64,000 bases of DNA. Source: Aegilops tauschii subsp. strangulata. Lineage: Eukaryota > Streptophyta > Magnoliopsida > Poales > Poaceae. Within the stretch, counting starts at the first letter, position 1. Every line of letters starts with the position of its first letter. The notes under the pieces are model-generated. The model saw nothing but the letters and a program-made list of their open reading frames with translations. It ran no database searches and was not told where the DNA came from. Positions 23,209 through 35,676 of this stretch are shown piece by piece. The stretch lies in the NCBI RefSeq assembly GCF_002575655.3, contig NC_053040.3:153947148-154011147 (forward strand), read 5' to 3'. The position numbers and the translations under genes are program-made.

Positions 23209-24259
23209 TGATGCAGAGCACCACTCGACCATCCCCATGGACACGCTATCACCACCGCAAGCACTAAGAGGACCAATGACAAGAGCTCGCGCAGGTGCCA
23301 TCGAAACCGAGGTTAACTCCTTCCTCTTCGAGCTCCATTCAAACTCACATGAGAATTGGGTCCTACCTCAAACGGAAGTGTTATGCATGCTTAGGTACCA
23401 AAGTGATGATCATGAAGAGGCTAGCACGAAGACCCGAGCACCTATGGACGAGCAGAAGGAAGAATGGAGCGAGAAGAATGAAGAAGGGGAGGTCCTCGAC
23501 ACTCCGGGTGCCCAGCCCAAACCTGGGCTCGGCCCCTGCCAGCCCCGGGTGCCCAGCCATGGAGGGCCCAGGTGCCCGCAGCCCCCCTGGGCGCTGCTCC
23601 CAGCCGACCCCGGGTGCCTGGCCATGGAGCCCGGGTGCCCGGCCACCTGCCCAGCCGCCAGTTGCCGCCCAGGTGCCCGAGCCTTGGACCCCGAGGTGCC
23701 CGGTCGAATCCCTCCAACCGCTTGGCGCCACCCCTGGTGCCCGGGCTTGGGACCTCTGGGTGCCCGGCCGAACCTGGGCGCATGTCCCTGTCCGGTCCGG
23801 GTGCCCGGACCCCTTTACCCCGGGTGCTCGGACCCCTCCGAAAGTGCCTGCATGCGCTATGGGTTTTGTCCCTTGTACCCTTCTCTCCTTCATATTTCGT
23901 CATTAGCCTTTAAGTAAACATCTCCTAGCTCATTTGAGGGGTTAGCAAAGTATTACATAGATAAAGAGAGAGCTTTGCTCATCTTCCTCCTCTTGGAGAT
24001 CTAGACCTCCTCTTGGAGAAGCTCCTCTTGGAGATCAAGCCCTCCTCTTGGATATCAAGACCTCACCTAGTGGGAAGAACTTTTACCCTAGTGCTATTTT
24101 CCTTGAATTGTCCTTGTATACTTGTGGATCTCATGTATGCTACTCTAGTGGATGTATTATTTGGGTTTGTTTGAGTGATTTCCTCCTTGTGTTCTTGTGC
24201 GTTCTTCCTCTTTCCCCACTCCAAGTGTGAAAAGATCCCCTCTAGGGTTTCACCCTACA
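23209..24259 (+). repeat. G3 5' LTR
   Basis: 1051 bp, starting TGATGCAGAGCACC and ending TTTCACCCTACA. The 5' portion contains coding-like sequence (23237-23480, PMTRARAGAIETEVNSFLFE), the presumed C-terminus of pol that runs into the LTR. It is about 100 bp longer than the 3' LTR, because of more copies of a GC-rich repeat (23510-23830). Confidence 0.92.
23510..23830 (+). repeat. GC-rich minisatellite in G3 5' LTR
   Basis: Degenerate units built on GGTGCCCGG / CCCGGGTGCC, spaced roughly 20-40 bp. The matching region in the 3' LTR (48065-48340) is shorter and arranged differently, so copy number has changed since insertion. Long proline-rich ORFs over this stretch on both strands are by-products of the repeat. 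Confidence 0.8.
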
Positions 24260-25768
24260 ACATCTTGGTATCATGAGCAAGGTTGATTCACATCTTGGAG
24301 TCCCATCCCCCCATTTGCTAGCTTGATTTTGTTGTTTTCGTCCTAATATGAAAATCCCCACAAAAATAGCCCCAAAAAATTTTCTTGCAATTTGTTGGAT
24401 CTTGTGAGATTTGGTTGTTTTGGTCCATGGATTTGTTGTTTGCCAAGTGGATCTAGCCCCTACCCATCGATCCCCACCCTTCCCACCACAAAATCCACAG
24501 AATTTGGCCATCTCCCAGAAAAATTCCCCCAAATCTGACACCCCCGGGCACCCGCAACCCGAACCACCGGGCACCCGCACCCTCGAGCTGTTTGCCCCGG
24601 ACAACCCTGGGCACCCGCACCTCCCAGCCCCGGGTGCCCGCACCCCCCCCCCCCCGAAACAGCCCAACTCCACCTTTGTTTTGGCCATAACTTCCAACTC
24701 CCAAATCCGTTTTTCATGTTCTTTAGATCGTTTGGAAGCTCTTGACATCCCCCATCCACATATATCATTACCACCACCATTTTCCTCCATAAAAAATCAC
24801 CATAAAAGCACCCACCTTTCGCATTTGACCGATTTTGAGTTGCGGTTTCTGTTTCCTAAGGTGTTTCGGCTACTTAGGAACGTGTGACATCGACATCACC
24901 GCATTCATCATCACGTCAAAGTCATCTCCGCCAATGATCTTCACCGTTGACACCGCTAACTATAAGAAAGGGCGGTAACCTCGACGACACTTAGTTCTTT
25001 CCTTGCGTTTGCATTGATAACCCGAGCCATTTTGCATCACTTACCCATAGAGACTAGTGAGTTGAGAATTGCCGGGCCACGCTATTGTGCACCGTAGTGA
25101 TCTTGCTATCATCTTTGTGCCATAAGTCTCTCCCGTGCATATCTTACATAATTGTCTCATATCATATTTAGCTCTAGCATCAAGCATAGTGGAAAAAGAG
25201 AAAGAAAGAAAAACTTTTAAGCAAAAGAGGAGAAACAAAGAGCTTGTAAGTAATAGCATTGAGCCATTTTGCATCGATATATCATCTTGGTCACCTCATA
25301 CATAACATAGTTGGGATTGAAGACGGCGCGTTTCTCTCATAGGTCGGTGCACAAGCGTATCTTGCCCATTTGAGCAATCAAGCTAGCGTCTCTCTCTCTA
25401 GCATCCGTAGAACAAGAGCATTTTCCGTGGTTACACATTTTGAGCTCACTCCTTGGTTGTGCGGATCCCATCTATCGTCTGTATGTGTGTTCCTAGTGAT
25501 ATTCTTGGATTAGATCTATTTGCTTTACTTGCAATTTTGTGAATCTTCTCAACCTTATCAATATCTTGACTAACATTTGCTTGAAATTTTGGTGCCATCG
25601 TCCTAACCAAGCTACTCCATAAGCTTTACTTGTTTAGGTGTGAGAAACAAACCCGGTACCAATTCTCCTATTGTGGCATTACATTGAGCGACACTTGATA
25701 CATCCACAATCCTCGGAAAAGGTAACTTCGGTATTGTTATTTCATTTTCCTACCCACCCCACTTGGTT
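24260..25768 (+). other. G3 primer-binding site and leader
   Basis: TGGTATCATGAGCAAGG (24266-24282) resembles an initiator-tRNA-Met primer-binding site. The remainder has a second patch of the GGGCACCCGCA-type repeat (24540-24655, including a run of C at 24643-24655) and no supported coding region. Confidence 0.75.
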
Positions 25769-27144
25769 ATGATGGATAGGCCAAGTTCTTCGGTGAACCC
25801 ACTTTTCGAGGAGCAAGGTGACGAGCACGACTACATCACCAAGAGCCACTTCTTTGTCACGCAACGAGCTCTCCATTAAGAAAGTGAAGCCTTGGGTGAA
25901 CACATTGAGAAACTCGCCACCGACCTTCGTCAATCGGACGCAAGGAACCGTGACTACATTGACGCCCAGTTCACCACACAAATGGAAGAATTCCGCAACA
26001 TGATCGTGAGACGCACGTCTTCCTCAACCTCTTCGCCAAGATAGCGCCACTCAAGCCGCCGCTCAAGTCGACAATCTTCGGACTATTCCTCTTACGATGC
26101 AAGTCCTCCACGAGCTCGCTTTCCTCAATGTGATGATCCCCAAGATCGCCAAGCTCAAGAAAATCCATTCCAAGGCAATGGCTTACAAGACCGAGTCCGA
26201 GCACGTGAAAGGGTGCGACAACAAGCGCAAGAAGCAATGGCAAGAGCAAATACCTCCACAAGTGCAACGTCAACCACCTCAAGACGGTGATGCAATCCGA
26301 CAAGCAGAAGAGCACCGTGAAGCACAAGCACTCGAACATGAACCTCAAGCACTCGAAGCACAACTCACACTCAACGAGGCCACTAGAGTCGTCAACGAGC
26401 GCAACCGCCAAGTCCGTGAACAAGAAGAAGCACTTCTTCAAGAACGACAAGAAGAAGCAGCTTGACATGAAGAGCAACAAAAATAAAGAAACCAAGTGCA
26501 TATGCCTCGTCCTCCTCCACGACAAGAGTGACATCACGAGGAACGAGCATTTGAGGACCTTCCTCCTCGTCAAGAGCAACATCAAAACCGCCACTGCGAC
26601 GAAGAACTCCGCTACGGCAAGCTCAAGTTCACCATGCCCAAGTTCTCCGGAAGCAGTGATCCCAAAGAATACATCTCATGGGCATTGAAGGTGGACAAGA
26701 TATTCCATCTTCACAACTATGACGAGGAAAAGAAGATCGCCATGGCCTCCCTCGAGTTTCAAGACTACGTCCTCATTTGGTGGGAACAAGTGATCGAGCG
26801 ACGACAAGCAAGAGGCGAACCACCAATCACAACTTGGACGCAAATGAAGGATATCTCGCTTCGTGCCTACACACTACACCCGTGATCTTTTCAAGAAGTT
26901 GCAACTCCTCAAGCAAGGCACGAAGACGGTGGAAGAATACTACCAAGAAATGGAGGTTGCCATGATACGAGCCAATGTCAAGGAAGATGACGAGCAAACT
27001 ATGGCACGCTTCTTGAACGGCCTCAACCACCCAATCAAGAGGATTGCCAACTTCCAACCATACTCCAACCTTCTCGAGCTAGTTCATCAAGCGACCAAGG
27101 GCGAGCGACAAGTGCAAGATGACTTCAAATACGCCAAGTACTCG
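25769..27144 (+). pseudogene. G3 gag (broken), cut by D1
   Basis: A likely start is the ATG at 25769 (MMDRPSSSVNPLFEEQGDEHD), with a TAA after QRALH. The middle (26060-26480) is Arg/Ser/Gln-rich and shifted. From about 26630 the conserved Gypsy gag domain is clear: TMPKFSGSSDPKEYISWALKVDKIF, then, after a frameshift near 26850, DLFKKLQLLKQGTKTVEEYYQEME and FLNGLNHPIKRIANFQPYSNL. The frame stops at codon TCG (27142-27144), which is the D1 target duplication; the same frame continues at 44053. The role would be capsid formation; it is inactive here. Confidence 0.85.
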
Positions 27145-27640
27145 CACTACTGCAGGATGCTGCTAACGCGACACTACGATCAGAGACCCTTTCACAAAAC
27201 TATGTGTGATTCATTAATCGCAAACGGGGATGTAAAAAATCATCGAAAAAGGTGCAAAACATTTGCGATGGCGGAGCCATCAAACACGGTTTAGATTTTA
27301 GTTGCGTGTGTGATGCAAGGCACATAGTTAATCCATTCTAACTGTTTGCGATGAGGCAAAACAAAAGAAACGGGCAGCCATATCAATGTGTGTGCGATAT
27401 ATGGCATACAGTTTGCTCCGATGAACTATTTGCTATTAGGGATTGCAACAGAAACGGTTAGCCGGATCAAAGTGTGTGTGATATACGACATACGGTTCAC
27501 TCGGATGAACTGTTTTCTATTAGGGAACACAACAGAAACGGTTCAACTTAACAAGATGTGTGTGATACATGGCAAACAGCCGACTCGGATGAACGAAGCG
27601 CGCCGCGGCAGCCTCAATGGCAAGCAAAACGCTCGGACAG
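27145..27640. repeat. D1 left subterminal repeat zone
   Basis: Repeated words such as 'tgtgtgatatacgacatacgg', 'gtgtgcgatatatggcatac', 'ctattagggaacacaacag' and 'agaaacggtt' recur at roughly 100-bp spacing (27390-27560). They match the style of words at 40170-40460 and 43385-43810. These are the probable binding region for a CACTA transposase. The ORF at 27388-27717 is a by-product of the repeats. Confidence 0.75.
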
Positions 27641-27835
27641 ACGCGAGCAGAACGTGTCGTGACCGCCCCAACGGCGAGCAACCACGTGGTCAACCTTCTG
27701 CCATCAATAAATTTTGACCTTGTTTCTCATCACATTGCAGATTACAATGCAATAAGTAATTGCAAATCTGTTCAAACCTATCAAACTAATATGTGTTCAC
27801 ACTTAGCACCGGGCTATAAAAACTACCCACTCGAA

Positions 27836-27896
27836 AATTACTTCACAGTTCCTCTCCTCATCACCCAATTACTTCACAGTTCCTCTCCTCATCACC
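27836..27896 (+). repeat. Tandem duplication, 30-bp unit, at a deletion junction
   Basis: The same 30 bases occur at 27836-27865 and 27867-27896 (start aattacttcacag, end tcatcacc), separated by one base. Six bases further on the truncated C2 LTR begins, so this looks like filler or slippage DNA at the break described in the findings. Confidence 0.85.
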
Positions 27897-27901
27897 TACT
27901 T

Positions 27902-28467
27902 GGACTCCTACTTCCTTCCCCTCCCCCTCCTTCCTTTCCCCCTTGTCCAAATATGGTAGGGGGCCGAATTGGACTAGGGGCCCAAGTAGGATTCCTCCTA
28001 CTTGGGCGCACCCTAGGCTGCCTCCCTCCCTCTCCCTCCTTTATATATGTGGGGAGGGCACCCTAGAACACACATCAATTGTTCCTAGCCGTGTGAGGTG
28101 CCCCCCCTCCACAGTTAACACCTCAGTCATATCATCGTAGTGCTTAGGAGAAGCCCTGCGCCGGTAACTTCAACATCACCGTCGCCACGCCGTCGTGCTG
28201 ACGAAACTCTCCCTCGTCCTCAACTGGATCAAGAGCACGACAGACGTCATCATGTTGAACGCGTGCTGAACATAGAGCTGCCATACGTTCGATACTTGGA
28301 TCGGTTGGATCGCGAAGACGTTCGACTACATCAACCGCGTTACTAAATGCTTCCGCTTTCGGTCTACGAGGGTACGTGGACACACTCTCCCCGCTCGTTG
28401 CTATGCATCTCCTAGATGGATCTTGCATGATCGTAGGTAAATTTTTTGAAATACTGCGTTCCCAACA
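27902..28467 (+). repeat. C2 5' LTR, truncated
   Basis: It starts within the LTR at ggactcctacttcc, aligned with 34734, and ends gcgttcccaaca with one C fewer than the 3' copy. A TATA motif (tttatatatg, about 28041-28050) is kept. The first two-thirds of the LTR are missing. Confidence 0.9.
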
Positions 28468-29729
28468 GTGGCATCCGAGCCAGGTCTATGCGTAGATGTT
28501 ATATGCACGAGTAGAACACAAAGAGTTGTGGGCGATAATAGTCATATTGCTTACCAGCAACGTCTTACTTTGATTCGGCGGTATTGTTGGATGAAGCGGC
28601 CCGGACCGACATTACATGACCACGTTCATGAGACTGGTTCTACCGACGTGCTTTGCACACAGGTGGCTGGCGGGTGTCTATTTCTCCAACTCTAGTTGAA
28701 TCGAGTTTGACTACGCCCAGTCCTTGTTGAAGGTTAAAACAACACACTTGACGAAAAATCGTTGTGGTTTTGATGCGTAGGTAAGAATGATTCTTGCTAG
28801 AAGCCCGTAGCAGCCTCGTAAAACTTGCAACAACAAAGTAGAGGACGTCTAACATGTTTTTGCAGGGCATGTTGTGATGTGATATGGTCAAGACGTGATG
28901 AGATATAAATTGTTGTATGAGATGATCATGTTTTGTTAATGTTATCGGCAACTGGCAGGAGCCTTATGGTTGTCTCTTTATTGCATAAGATGCAAGCGCC
29001 ATATAATTGGTTTACTTTATCGCTATGCGATAGCAATAGTTGCAAAAGCAATAGTTGGCGAGACGACCATGTGACGACACGTTGATAAAGATCAAGATGA
29101 TGGAGATCATGGTGTCATGCCGGTGATGATAGAGATCATGACGGTACTTTGGAGATGGAGATCAAAGGCACAAGATGATGATGGCCATATCATGTCACAT
29201 ATTTTGATTGCATGTGATGTATATATTTTATGCATCTTATTTTTCTTAGTACGACGGTAGCATTATGAGATGATCCCTTACTAAAATTTCAAGGTATAAG
29301 TGTTCTCCCTGAGTATGCACCGTTGCGACAGTTCTTCGTGTTGAGACACCACGTGATGATCGGGTGTGATAAGCTCTACGTTCACTACAACGGGTGCAAG
29401 CCATTTTTTGCACATGCAGAATACTCGGGTTAAACTTGACGAGCCTAGCATATGCAGATATGGCCTCGGAACACTGAGATCGAAAGGTCGAACATGAATC
29501 ATATAGTAGATATGATCAACATAGTGATGTCCACCATTGAAAGCTACTCCATCTCACGTGATGATCGGACATGGTTTAGTTGATATGGATCACATGATCA
29601 TTTAGATGACTAGAGGGATGTCTATCTAAGTGGGAGTTCTTAAGTAATATGATTAATTGAACTTAAATTTATCATGAACTTAGTCCTGATAGTATTTGCA
29701 TATCTATGTTGTAGATCAATTGCTCGCGT
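28468..29729 (+). other. C2 primer-binding site and leader
   Basis: TGGCATCCGAGCC directly follows the LTR, as in C1. The rest aligns with the C1 leader (475-1709) and has no coding region. Confidence 0.8.
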
Positions 29730-30560
29730 GTAGCTTCCCCGTTTTATTTATGATATGTTCCTAGAGAAAACTAAGTTGAAAGTTGATAGTAGCAATGATG
29801 CGGACTAGGTCCATGATATGAGGATTATCCTCATTGCTGCACAGAAGAATTATGTCCTTGATGCACCGCTAGGTGACAGAACTATTGCAGGAGCAAACGC
29901 AGATGTTATGAACGTTTGACAAGCTCGGTACGATGACTACTTGATAGTTTAGTGCACCATGCTTTACGGCTTAGAACCAGGACTTCAAAAATGTTTTGAA
30001 ACGCCATGGAGCATATGAGATGTTCCAAGAGTTGAAATTGGTATTTCAGACTCATGCCCGAGTCGAGAGGTATGAGACCTCTAACAAGTATTTTTGCCTA
30101 CAAGATGGAGGAGAATAGCTCAACCAGTGAGCATGTGCTCAGAATGTCTGAGTACTAAAATCGCTTGAATAAGTGGGAGTTAATCTTCCAGATAAGATAG
30201 TGATTGACAGAGTTCTCTAGTCACTATCACCAAGTTACTGGAACTTCGTGATGAACTATAATATGCAAGGGATGATGAAAACGATTCATGGAGCTCTTCG
30301 CGGTGCTAAAATCGGTGAAGGTAGAAATCAAGAAAAGCATCAAGTGTTGATGGTTGACAAGACCACAAGTTTCAAGTAAAAGGGCAAGGGAAAGAAAGGG
30401 AACTTCAATAAGAATGACAAGCAAGTTGCCACTCCCATGAAGAAGCCCAAAGCTAGACCCAAGCCTGAAACTAAGTGCTTCTACTGCAAAGGAAATGGTC
30501 ACTGGAAGCGGAACTACCCCAAAGGATGGCAAAGTGAACAAAAGTATATATGATATACAT
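29730..30560 (+). pseudogene. C2 gag (heavily broken)
   Basis: It aligns with C1 gag. The start codon position reads TTG instead of ATG and a TAG follows within five codons. The zinc knuckle (about 30477-30521) reads CFYCKGNGHWKRNYP: the last cysteine of the CCHC motif has become tyrosine. The site where G1 entered C1 is intact here (ccatgctttacgg at 29957-29969). Confidence 0.85.
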
Positions 30561-30775
30561 GTTATTAATTTGTACTTTACTAGTATTCATAGTATCCCCT
30601 GGGTATTTGATACTGGTTCAGTTGCTATGATTAGAAACTTGAAACAGGAGTTATAAAATGAACAGAGACTAGTTGAGAGCAAGGTGGCGATGTGTGTTGG
30701 AAGTGATTCCAAGGTTGATAAGATCACCATCGCACACTTCCTTTACCTTCGGGATTAGTGTTGAACCTAAAATAA

Positions 30776-33400
30776 ATGTTATTTGGTGTTTGCGTTGAGC
30801 ATAATATGATTGGATCATGTTTATTGCAATACGGTTATTCATTTAAGTCAAAGAATAATTATTATTCTGTTTACATGAATAAAACCTTCTGTGGTCATAC
30901 ACCCAAGGTGAATGGTTTATTGAATCTCGATTGTAGTGATACACATATTAATAATATTGAAGCCAAAAGATGCAAAGTTAATAATGATAGTGCAACTTAT
31001 TTGTGGCACTTCCGTTTAGGTCATATTGGTGTAAAGCGCATGAAGAAACTCCATTCTGATGGACTTTTGGAATCACTTGATTATGAATCACTTGATGCTT
31101 GCGAACCATGCCTCATAGGCAAGATGGCTAAGACTCCGTTCTCTGGAAGAATGGAGCGACCAACTAACTTATTGGAAATAATACATACTGATGTATGCGG
31201 TCCAATGAGTGTTGAGGCTCGCGGCGGGTATCGTTATTTTCTAACCTTCACAGATGATTTGAGCAGATATGGGTATATCTACTTAATGAAACACAAGTCT
31301 GAAACATTTGAAAATTTCAAAGAATTTCATAATGAAGTTGAGAATCATCGTAACAAGAAAATAAAGTTTCTACGATCTGATCGCGGAGGTGAATATTTGA
31401 GTTACGAGTTTGGCCTTCATTTGAAACAATGTGGAATAGTTTCGCAACTCACGCCACCTGGAACACCACAGCGTAATGGTGTGTCCGAACGTCGTAACCG
31501 TATTTTATTAGATATGATGTGATCTATGATGTCTCTTACCGATTTACCACTATCGTTTTGGGGTTATGCATTAGAGACAGCTGCATTCACGTTAAATAGG
31601 GCACCGTCTAAAAATTCGTTGAGACAACACCGTATGAACTGTGGTTTAGCAAGAAACCTAAGCTGTCGTTTCTTAAAGTTTGGGGTTGCGATGCTTATGT
31701 GAAAAAGTTTCAGCCTGATAAGCTCAAACCCAAATCGGAGAAGTGTGTCTTCATAGGATACCCAAAAGAAACTATTGGGTACACCTTCTATCACAGATCC
31801 GAAGGCAAGATCTTTGTTGCTAAGAGTGGATCCTTTCTAGAGAAGGAGTTTCTCTCGAAAGAAGTGAGTGGGAGGAAAGTAGAACTTGATGAGGTAATTG
31901 TACCTTCTCTCGAATTGGAAAATGGTTCATCACAAAAATCAGTTCAAGTGATGCCTACACCAATTAGTGAGGAAGTTAATGATGATGATCATGAAACTTT
32001 AGATCAAGTTACTACCGAACCTCGTAGGTCAACCAGAGTATGATCTGCACCAGAGTGGTACGGTAATCCTGTTCTGGAAGTCATGTTACTAGACCATGAT
32101 GAACCTACGAACTATGAGGAAGCGATGATGAGCCCAGATTCCGACAGATGGCTTGAGGCCATGAAATCTGAGCTAGAATCCATGTATGAGAACAAAGTGT
32201 GGACTTTGGTGGACTTACCCGATGATCGGCAAGCCATTGAGAATAAATGGATCTTCAAGAGAAAGACGGACGCTGATAGTAGTGTTACTATCTACAAAGC
32301 TCGACTTGTCGAAAAGGGTTTTTGACAAGTTCAAGGTGTTGACTACGATGAGATTTTCTCACTCGTATCGATGCTTAAAGTCTGTCCGAATCATGTTAGC
32401 AATTGCCACATTTTATGAAATCTGACAAATGGATGTCAAAACTGCATTTCTTAATAGATTTATTAAAGAAGATTTGTATATGATACAACCAGAAGGTTTT
32501 GTCAATCCTAAAGGTCCTAACAAAATGTGCAAGCTCCGGCGATCCATCTATGGACTAGTGCAAGCATCTTGGAGTTGGAATATACGCTTTAATGAGTTGA
32601 TCAAAGCATATAGTTTTATACAGACTTGCGGTGAAGCCTGTATTTACAAGAAAGTGAGTGGGAGTACTACAGCCTTTCTGATAAGTATATGTGAATGACA
32701 TATTGTTGATCGGAAATGATGTAGAATTTTCTGGAAAGCATAAAGGAGTGTTTGAAAGGAGTTTTTCAAAGAAAGACCTCGGTGAAGTTGCTTACATATT
32801 GGGCATCAAGATCTATAGAGATAGATCAAGACGCTTGATAAGATTTTTCAATGAGTACATACCTTGACAAGATTTTGAAATAGTTCAAAATGGAACAGTC
32901 AAAGAAGGAGTCCTTGCATGTATTGCAAGGTGTAAAATTGAGTAAGACTCAAAACACGATCACGACAGAAAATAGAAAGGGAATGAAAGACATTCCCTAT
33001 GCCTCGGCCATAGGTTCTATAAAGTATGATATGTTGTGTACCAAACCTATTGTGTACCTTGCCATGAGTTTGGCAAGGGGGTACGATATTGATCCAGGAG
33101 TGGACCACTTGACAGCGGTCAAAATTATCCTTAGAAGACTAAGGAGATATTTCTTGGTTATGGAGGTGATAAAGAGTTCGTCGTAAAGAGTTACGCCGAT
33201 GCAAGCTTTTACACCGATCTGGATGACTCTGAGTCTCAATCTGGATACATATTAAAAGTGGGAGCAATTAGCTAGAGTAGCTCCATGCAGAGCATTGTAG
33301 ACATAGAAAATTTTCAAAATACATATGGCTCTGAATGTGACAGACCTATTGACTAAGCTTCTCTCACAAGCAAAACATGATCGCACCTTAGTACTCTTTG
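30776..33400 (+). pseudogene. C2 pol with integrase core present, RNase H deleted
   Basis: The integrase zinc-binding part (HFRLGHIGVKRM ... CEPCLIGKM) and catalytic core (IIHTDVCGPM, FTDDLSRYGY, RSDRGGEYLSYEFG, NGVSERRNR) are open at 30776-31522 and end in TGA. After a shift the C-terminal integrase and RT follow (31699-32698), with a stop in KGF*QVQ. The RT motif reads YVND where YVDD is expected (about 32685-32699, in a shifted frame). RNase H is cut short: from about 33297 the sequence jumps to the family's final 30 residues, an internal loss of roughly 80 codons relative to C1. Confidence 0.88.
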
Positions 33401-33403
33401 GGT

Positions 33404-33545
33404 GTTAATCACATAGCGATGTGAACTAGATTATTGACTCTAGTAAAACCCTTTGGGTATTAGTCACATGGCGATGTGAACTAGTCACATGGTGATGTGA
33501 ACTATTGGTGTTAAATCACATGGAGATGTGAACTAGATTATTGAC
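33404..33545 (+). repeat. Short tandem repeat before the C2 3' LTR
   Basis: Four copies of 'tcacatggcgatgtgaacta' with single-base variants (33411, 33465, 33486 and 33517 region), partly with the extension 'gattattgactctagt'. C1 has only one copy of the extension before its purine tract, so this expanded in C2 only. Confidence 0.8.
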
Positions 33546-33564
33546 TCTAGTGCAAGTGGGAGAC

Positions 33565-35301
33565 TGAAGGAAATACGCCCTAGAGGCAATAATAAAGTTG
33601 TATTTATATTTCCTCATATCATGATAAATGTTTAATATTCATGCTAGAATTGTATTAACTGGAAATTTAGTACATGTGTGAATACATAGACAAAGCAGAG
33701 TGTCCCTAGTATGCCTCTACTTGACTAGCTCGTTAATCAAAGATGGTTATGTTTCCTGACCATAGACATGTGTTGTCATTTGATGAACGAGATCACATCA
33801 TTAGAGAATGATGTGATGGACAAGACCCATCCGTTAGCATAGCATAATGATCTTTTAGTTTTATTGCTATTGCTTTCATCATGACTTATACATGTTCCTC
33901 TGACTATGAGATTATGCAACTCCCGAATACCGAAGGAACACCTTGTGTGCTATCAAACGTCACAACGCAACTGGGTGATTATAAAGATGCTCTACAGATG
34001 TCTCCGAAGGTGTTTGTTGGGTTGGCATAGATCGAGATTAGGATTTGTCACTCCGTGTATCGGAGAGGTATCTCTGGGCCCTCTCGGTAATGCACATCAC
34101 TATAAGCCTGGCAAGCAATGTGACTAATGAGTTAGTCACGGGATGTTGCATTATGGAACGAGTAAAGAGACTTGCCTGTAACGAGATTGAACTAGGTATG
34201 ATGATACCGATGATCGAATCTCGGGCAAGTAACATACCGATGACAAAGGGAACAACGTATGTTGTTATGCGGTTTGACCGATAAAGATCTTCGTAGAATA
34301 TGTAGGAACCAATATGAGCATCCAGGTTCCGCTATTGGTTATTGACCGGAGATGTGTCTCGGTCATGTCTACATAGTTCTCCAACCCGTAGGGTCCGCAC
34401 GCTTAACGTTCGATGACGATTTGTATTATGAGTTATGTGATTTGATGACCAAAGTTTGTTCGCAGTCCCGGATGAGATCATGGACATGACGAGGAGTCTC
34501 GAAATGGTCAAGAGGTAAAGATTCATATAGAGGACGATGGTATTTGGACACCGTAAGTGTTCTGGGTGATACCGGGTCACCGGAAGGGGTTCCGGGCAAC
34601 CCCCGGCAAAGATACGGGCTTAATGGGCCAAGTAAGGGAACACCCCAGCCCACAAGGGGCTGGTGCGCCCCCAATAGGGCCAGCCACGTGGGGAGAAAGG
34701 GAAAGGAGAGGAGGAAAAGGAAAGTATGAAGTAGGACTCCTACTTCCTTCCCCTCCCCCCTCCTTCCTTTCCCCCTTGTCCAAATATGGTAGGGGGGCGA
34801 ATTGGACTAGGAGCCCAAGTAGGATTCCTCCTACTTGGGCGCGCCCTAGGCTGCCTCCCTCCCTCTCCCTCCTTTATATACATGGGGAGGGCACCCCTAG
34901 AACACACATCAATTGTTCCTAGCCGTGTGCGGTGCCCCCGTCCACAGTTAACACCTCGGTCATATCGTCGTAGTGCTTAGGCGAAGCCCTGCGCCGGTAA
35001 CTTCATCATCACCGTCGCCACGCTGTCGTGCTGACGAAACTCTCCCTCGTCCTCAACTAGATCAAGAGCTCGAGGGACATCATCATGCTGAACGTGTGCT
35101 GAACACGAAGGTGCCGTACGTTTGGTACTTGGATCGGTTGGATCGCCAAGACGTTCGACTACATCAACCGCATTACTAAACGCTTCCGCTTTCAGTCTAT
35201 GAGGGTACGTGGACACACTCTCCCCGCTCATTGTTATGCATCTCCTAGATGGATCTTGCGTGATCGTAGGTAATTTCTTTGAAATATTGCGTTCCCCAAC
35301 A
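33565..35301 (+). repeat. C2 3' LTR
   Basis: 1737 bp, from TGAAGGAAATACGCCC, preceded by purine tract gtgggagac, to GTTCCCCAACA. It contains TATA motif tttatataca (about 34872-34881). It is followed by GTCCG, which would be the right target duplication; the left one is lost. Confidence 0.92.
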
Positions 35302-35364
35302 GTCCGCTACTTGTTGCAAAGATCATGATTGGGGTGATTCTTCTTATGTTCTTGAAAATTATTT

Positions 35365-35676
35365 ATGCCTCATGATGAATATGTTTGCAATAATATTAAA
35401 AGTGGGTTGGGAAGAGTGTCAACTCTAGGTAAAAATAATCCCACATATTTGGAGAGTGTTCAATCTTATGAAATTTTTGGTAAAAGTGGGCTTGGAGAGG
35501 TCATGACTTTATTTGATGATAATCCCACAATTTTGGAAGAGTGTCTACTTTGCATGCATGTGGATCATGTAGAGAATATGTTATGTGATAGCTATATTGT
35601 TGAATTTGAATATGATCCCACATATAATTATTATGAGAGAGGGAAATATGGATGTAGAAATTTTTCATGTTATTAA
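35365..35676 (+). pseudogene. G4 ORF fragment, C-terminal part of a retroelement protein
   Basis: 103 codons (PHDEYVCNNIKSGLGRVSTL ... EECLLCMHVDHVENMLCD ... YERGKYGCRNF). I recognise it as a recurring ORF of this non-autonomous Triticeae Gypsy group, downstream of the protease-like ORF. It has a Cys/His-rich patch but no assigned function. It is a fragment because the upstream part is deleted. Confidence 0.55.

Larger units (their letters stand above)
27902..35301 (+). mobile_element. C2: degenerate Copia element with truncated 5' LTR, nested in G4
   Basis: It is the same family or a close relative of C1. The 5' LTR is reduced to its last 566 bp (27902-28467, matching 34734-35301) and the 3' LTR is complete (33565-35301). 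Leader, gag and pol are present but full of stops, frameshifts and deletions. The right flank is internal G4 sequence; the left flank is D1 sequence, so the left junction is a deletion rather than an insertion edge. Confidence 0.9.

Noticed and set aside
23295..23906. Long proline-rich ORFs on both strands
   Set aside because: They follow from the GC-rich CCCGGGTGCC repeat in the G3 LTR; the frames do not agree between the two LTR copies.
25971..26594. 207-codon minus-strand ORF rich in Leu and Cys
   Set aside because: It is the complement of the Arg/Gln/Lys-rich gag region of G3 and has no independent support.
27172..27190. Alternative CACTA start at the second CACTACGATC word
   Set aside because: Only the start at 27145 gives matching TCG duplications and a continuous gag frame.
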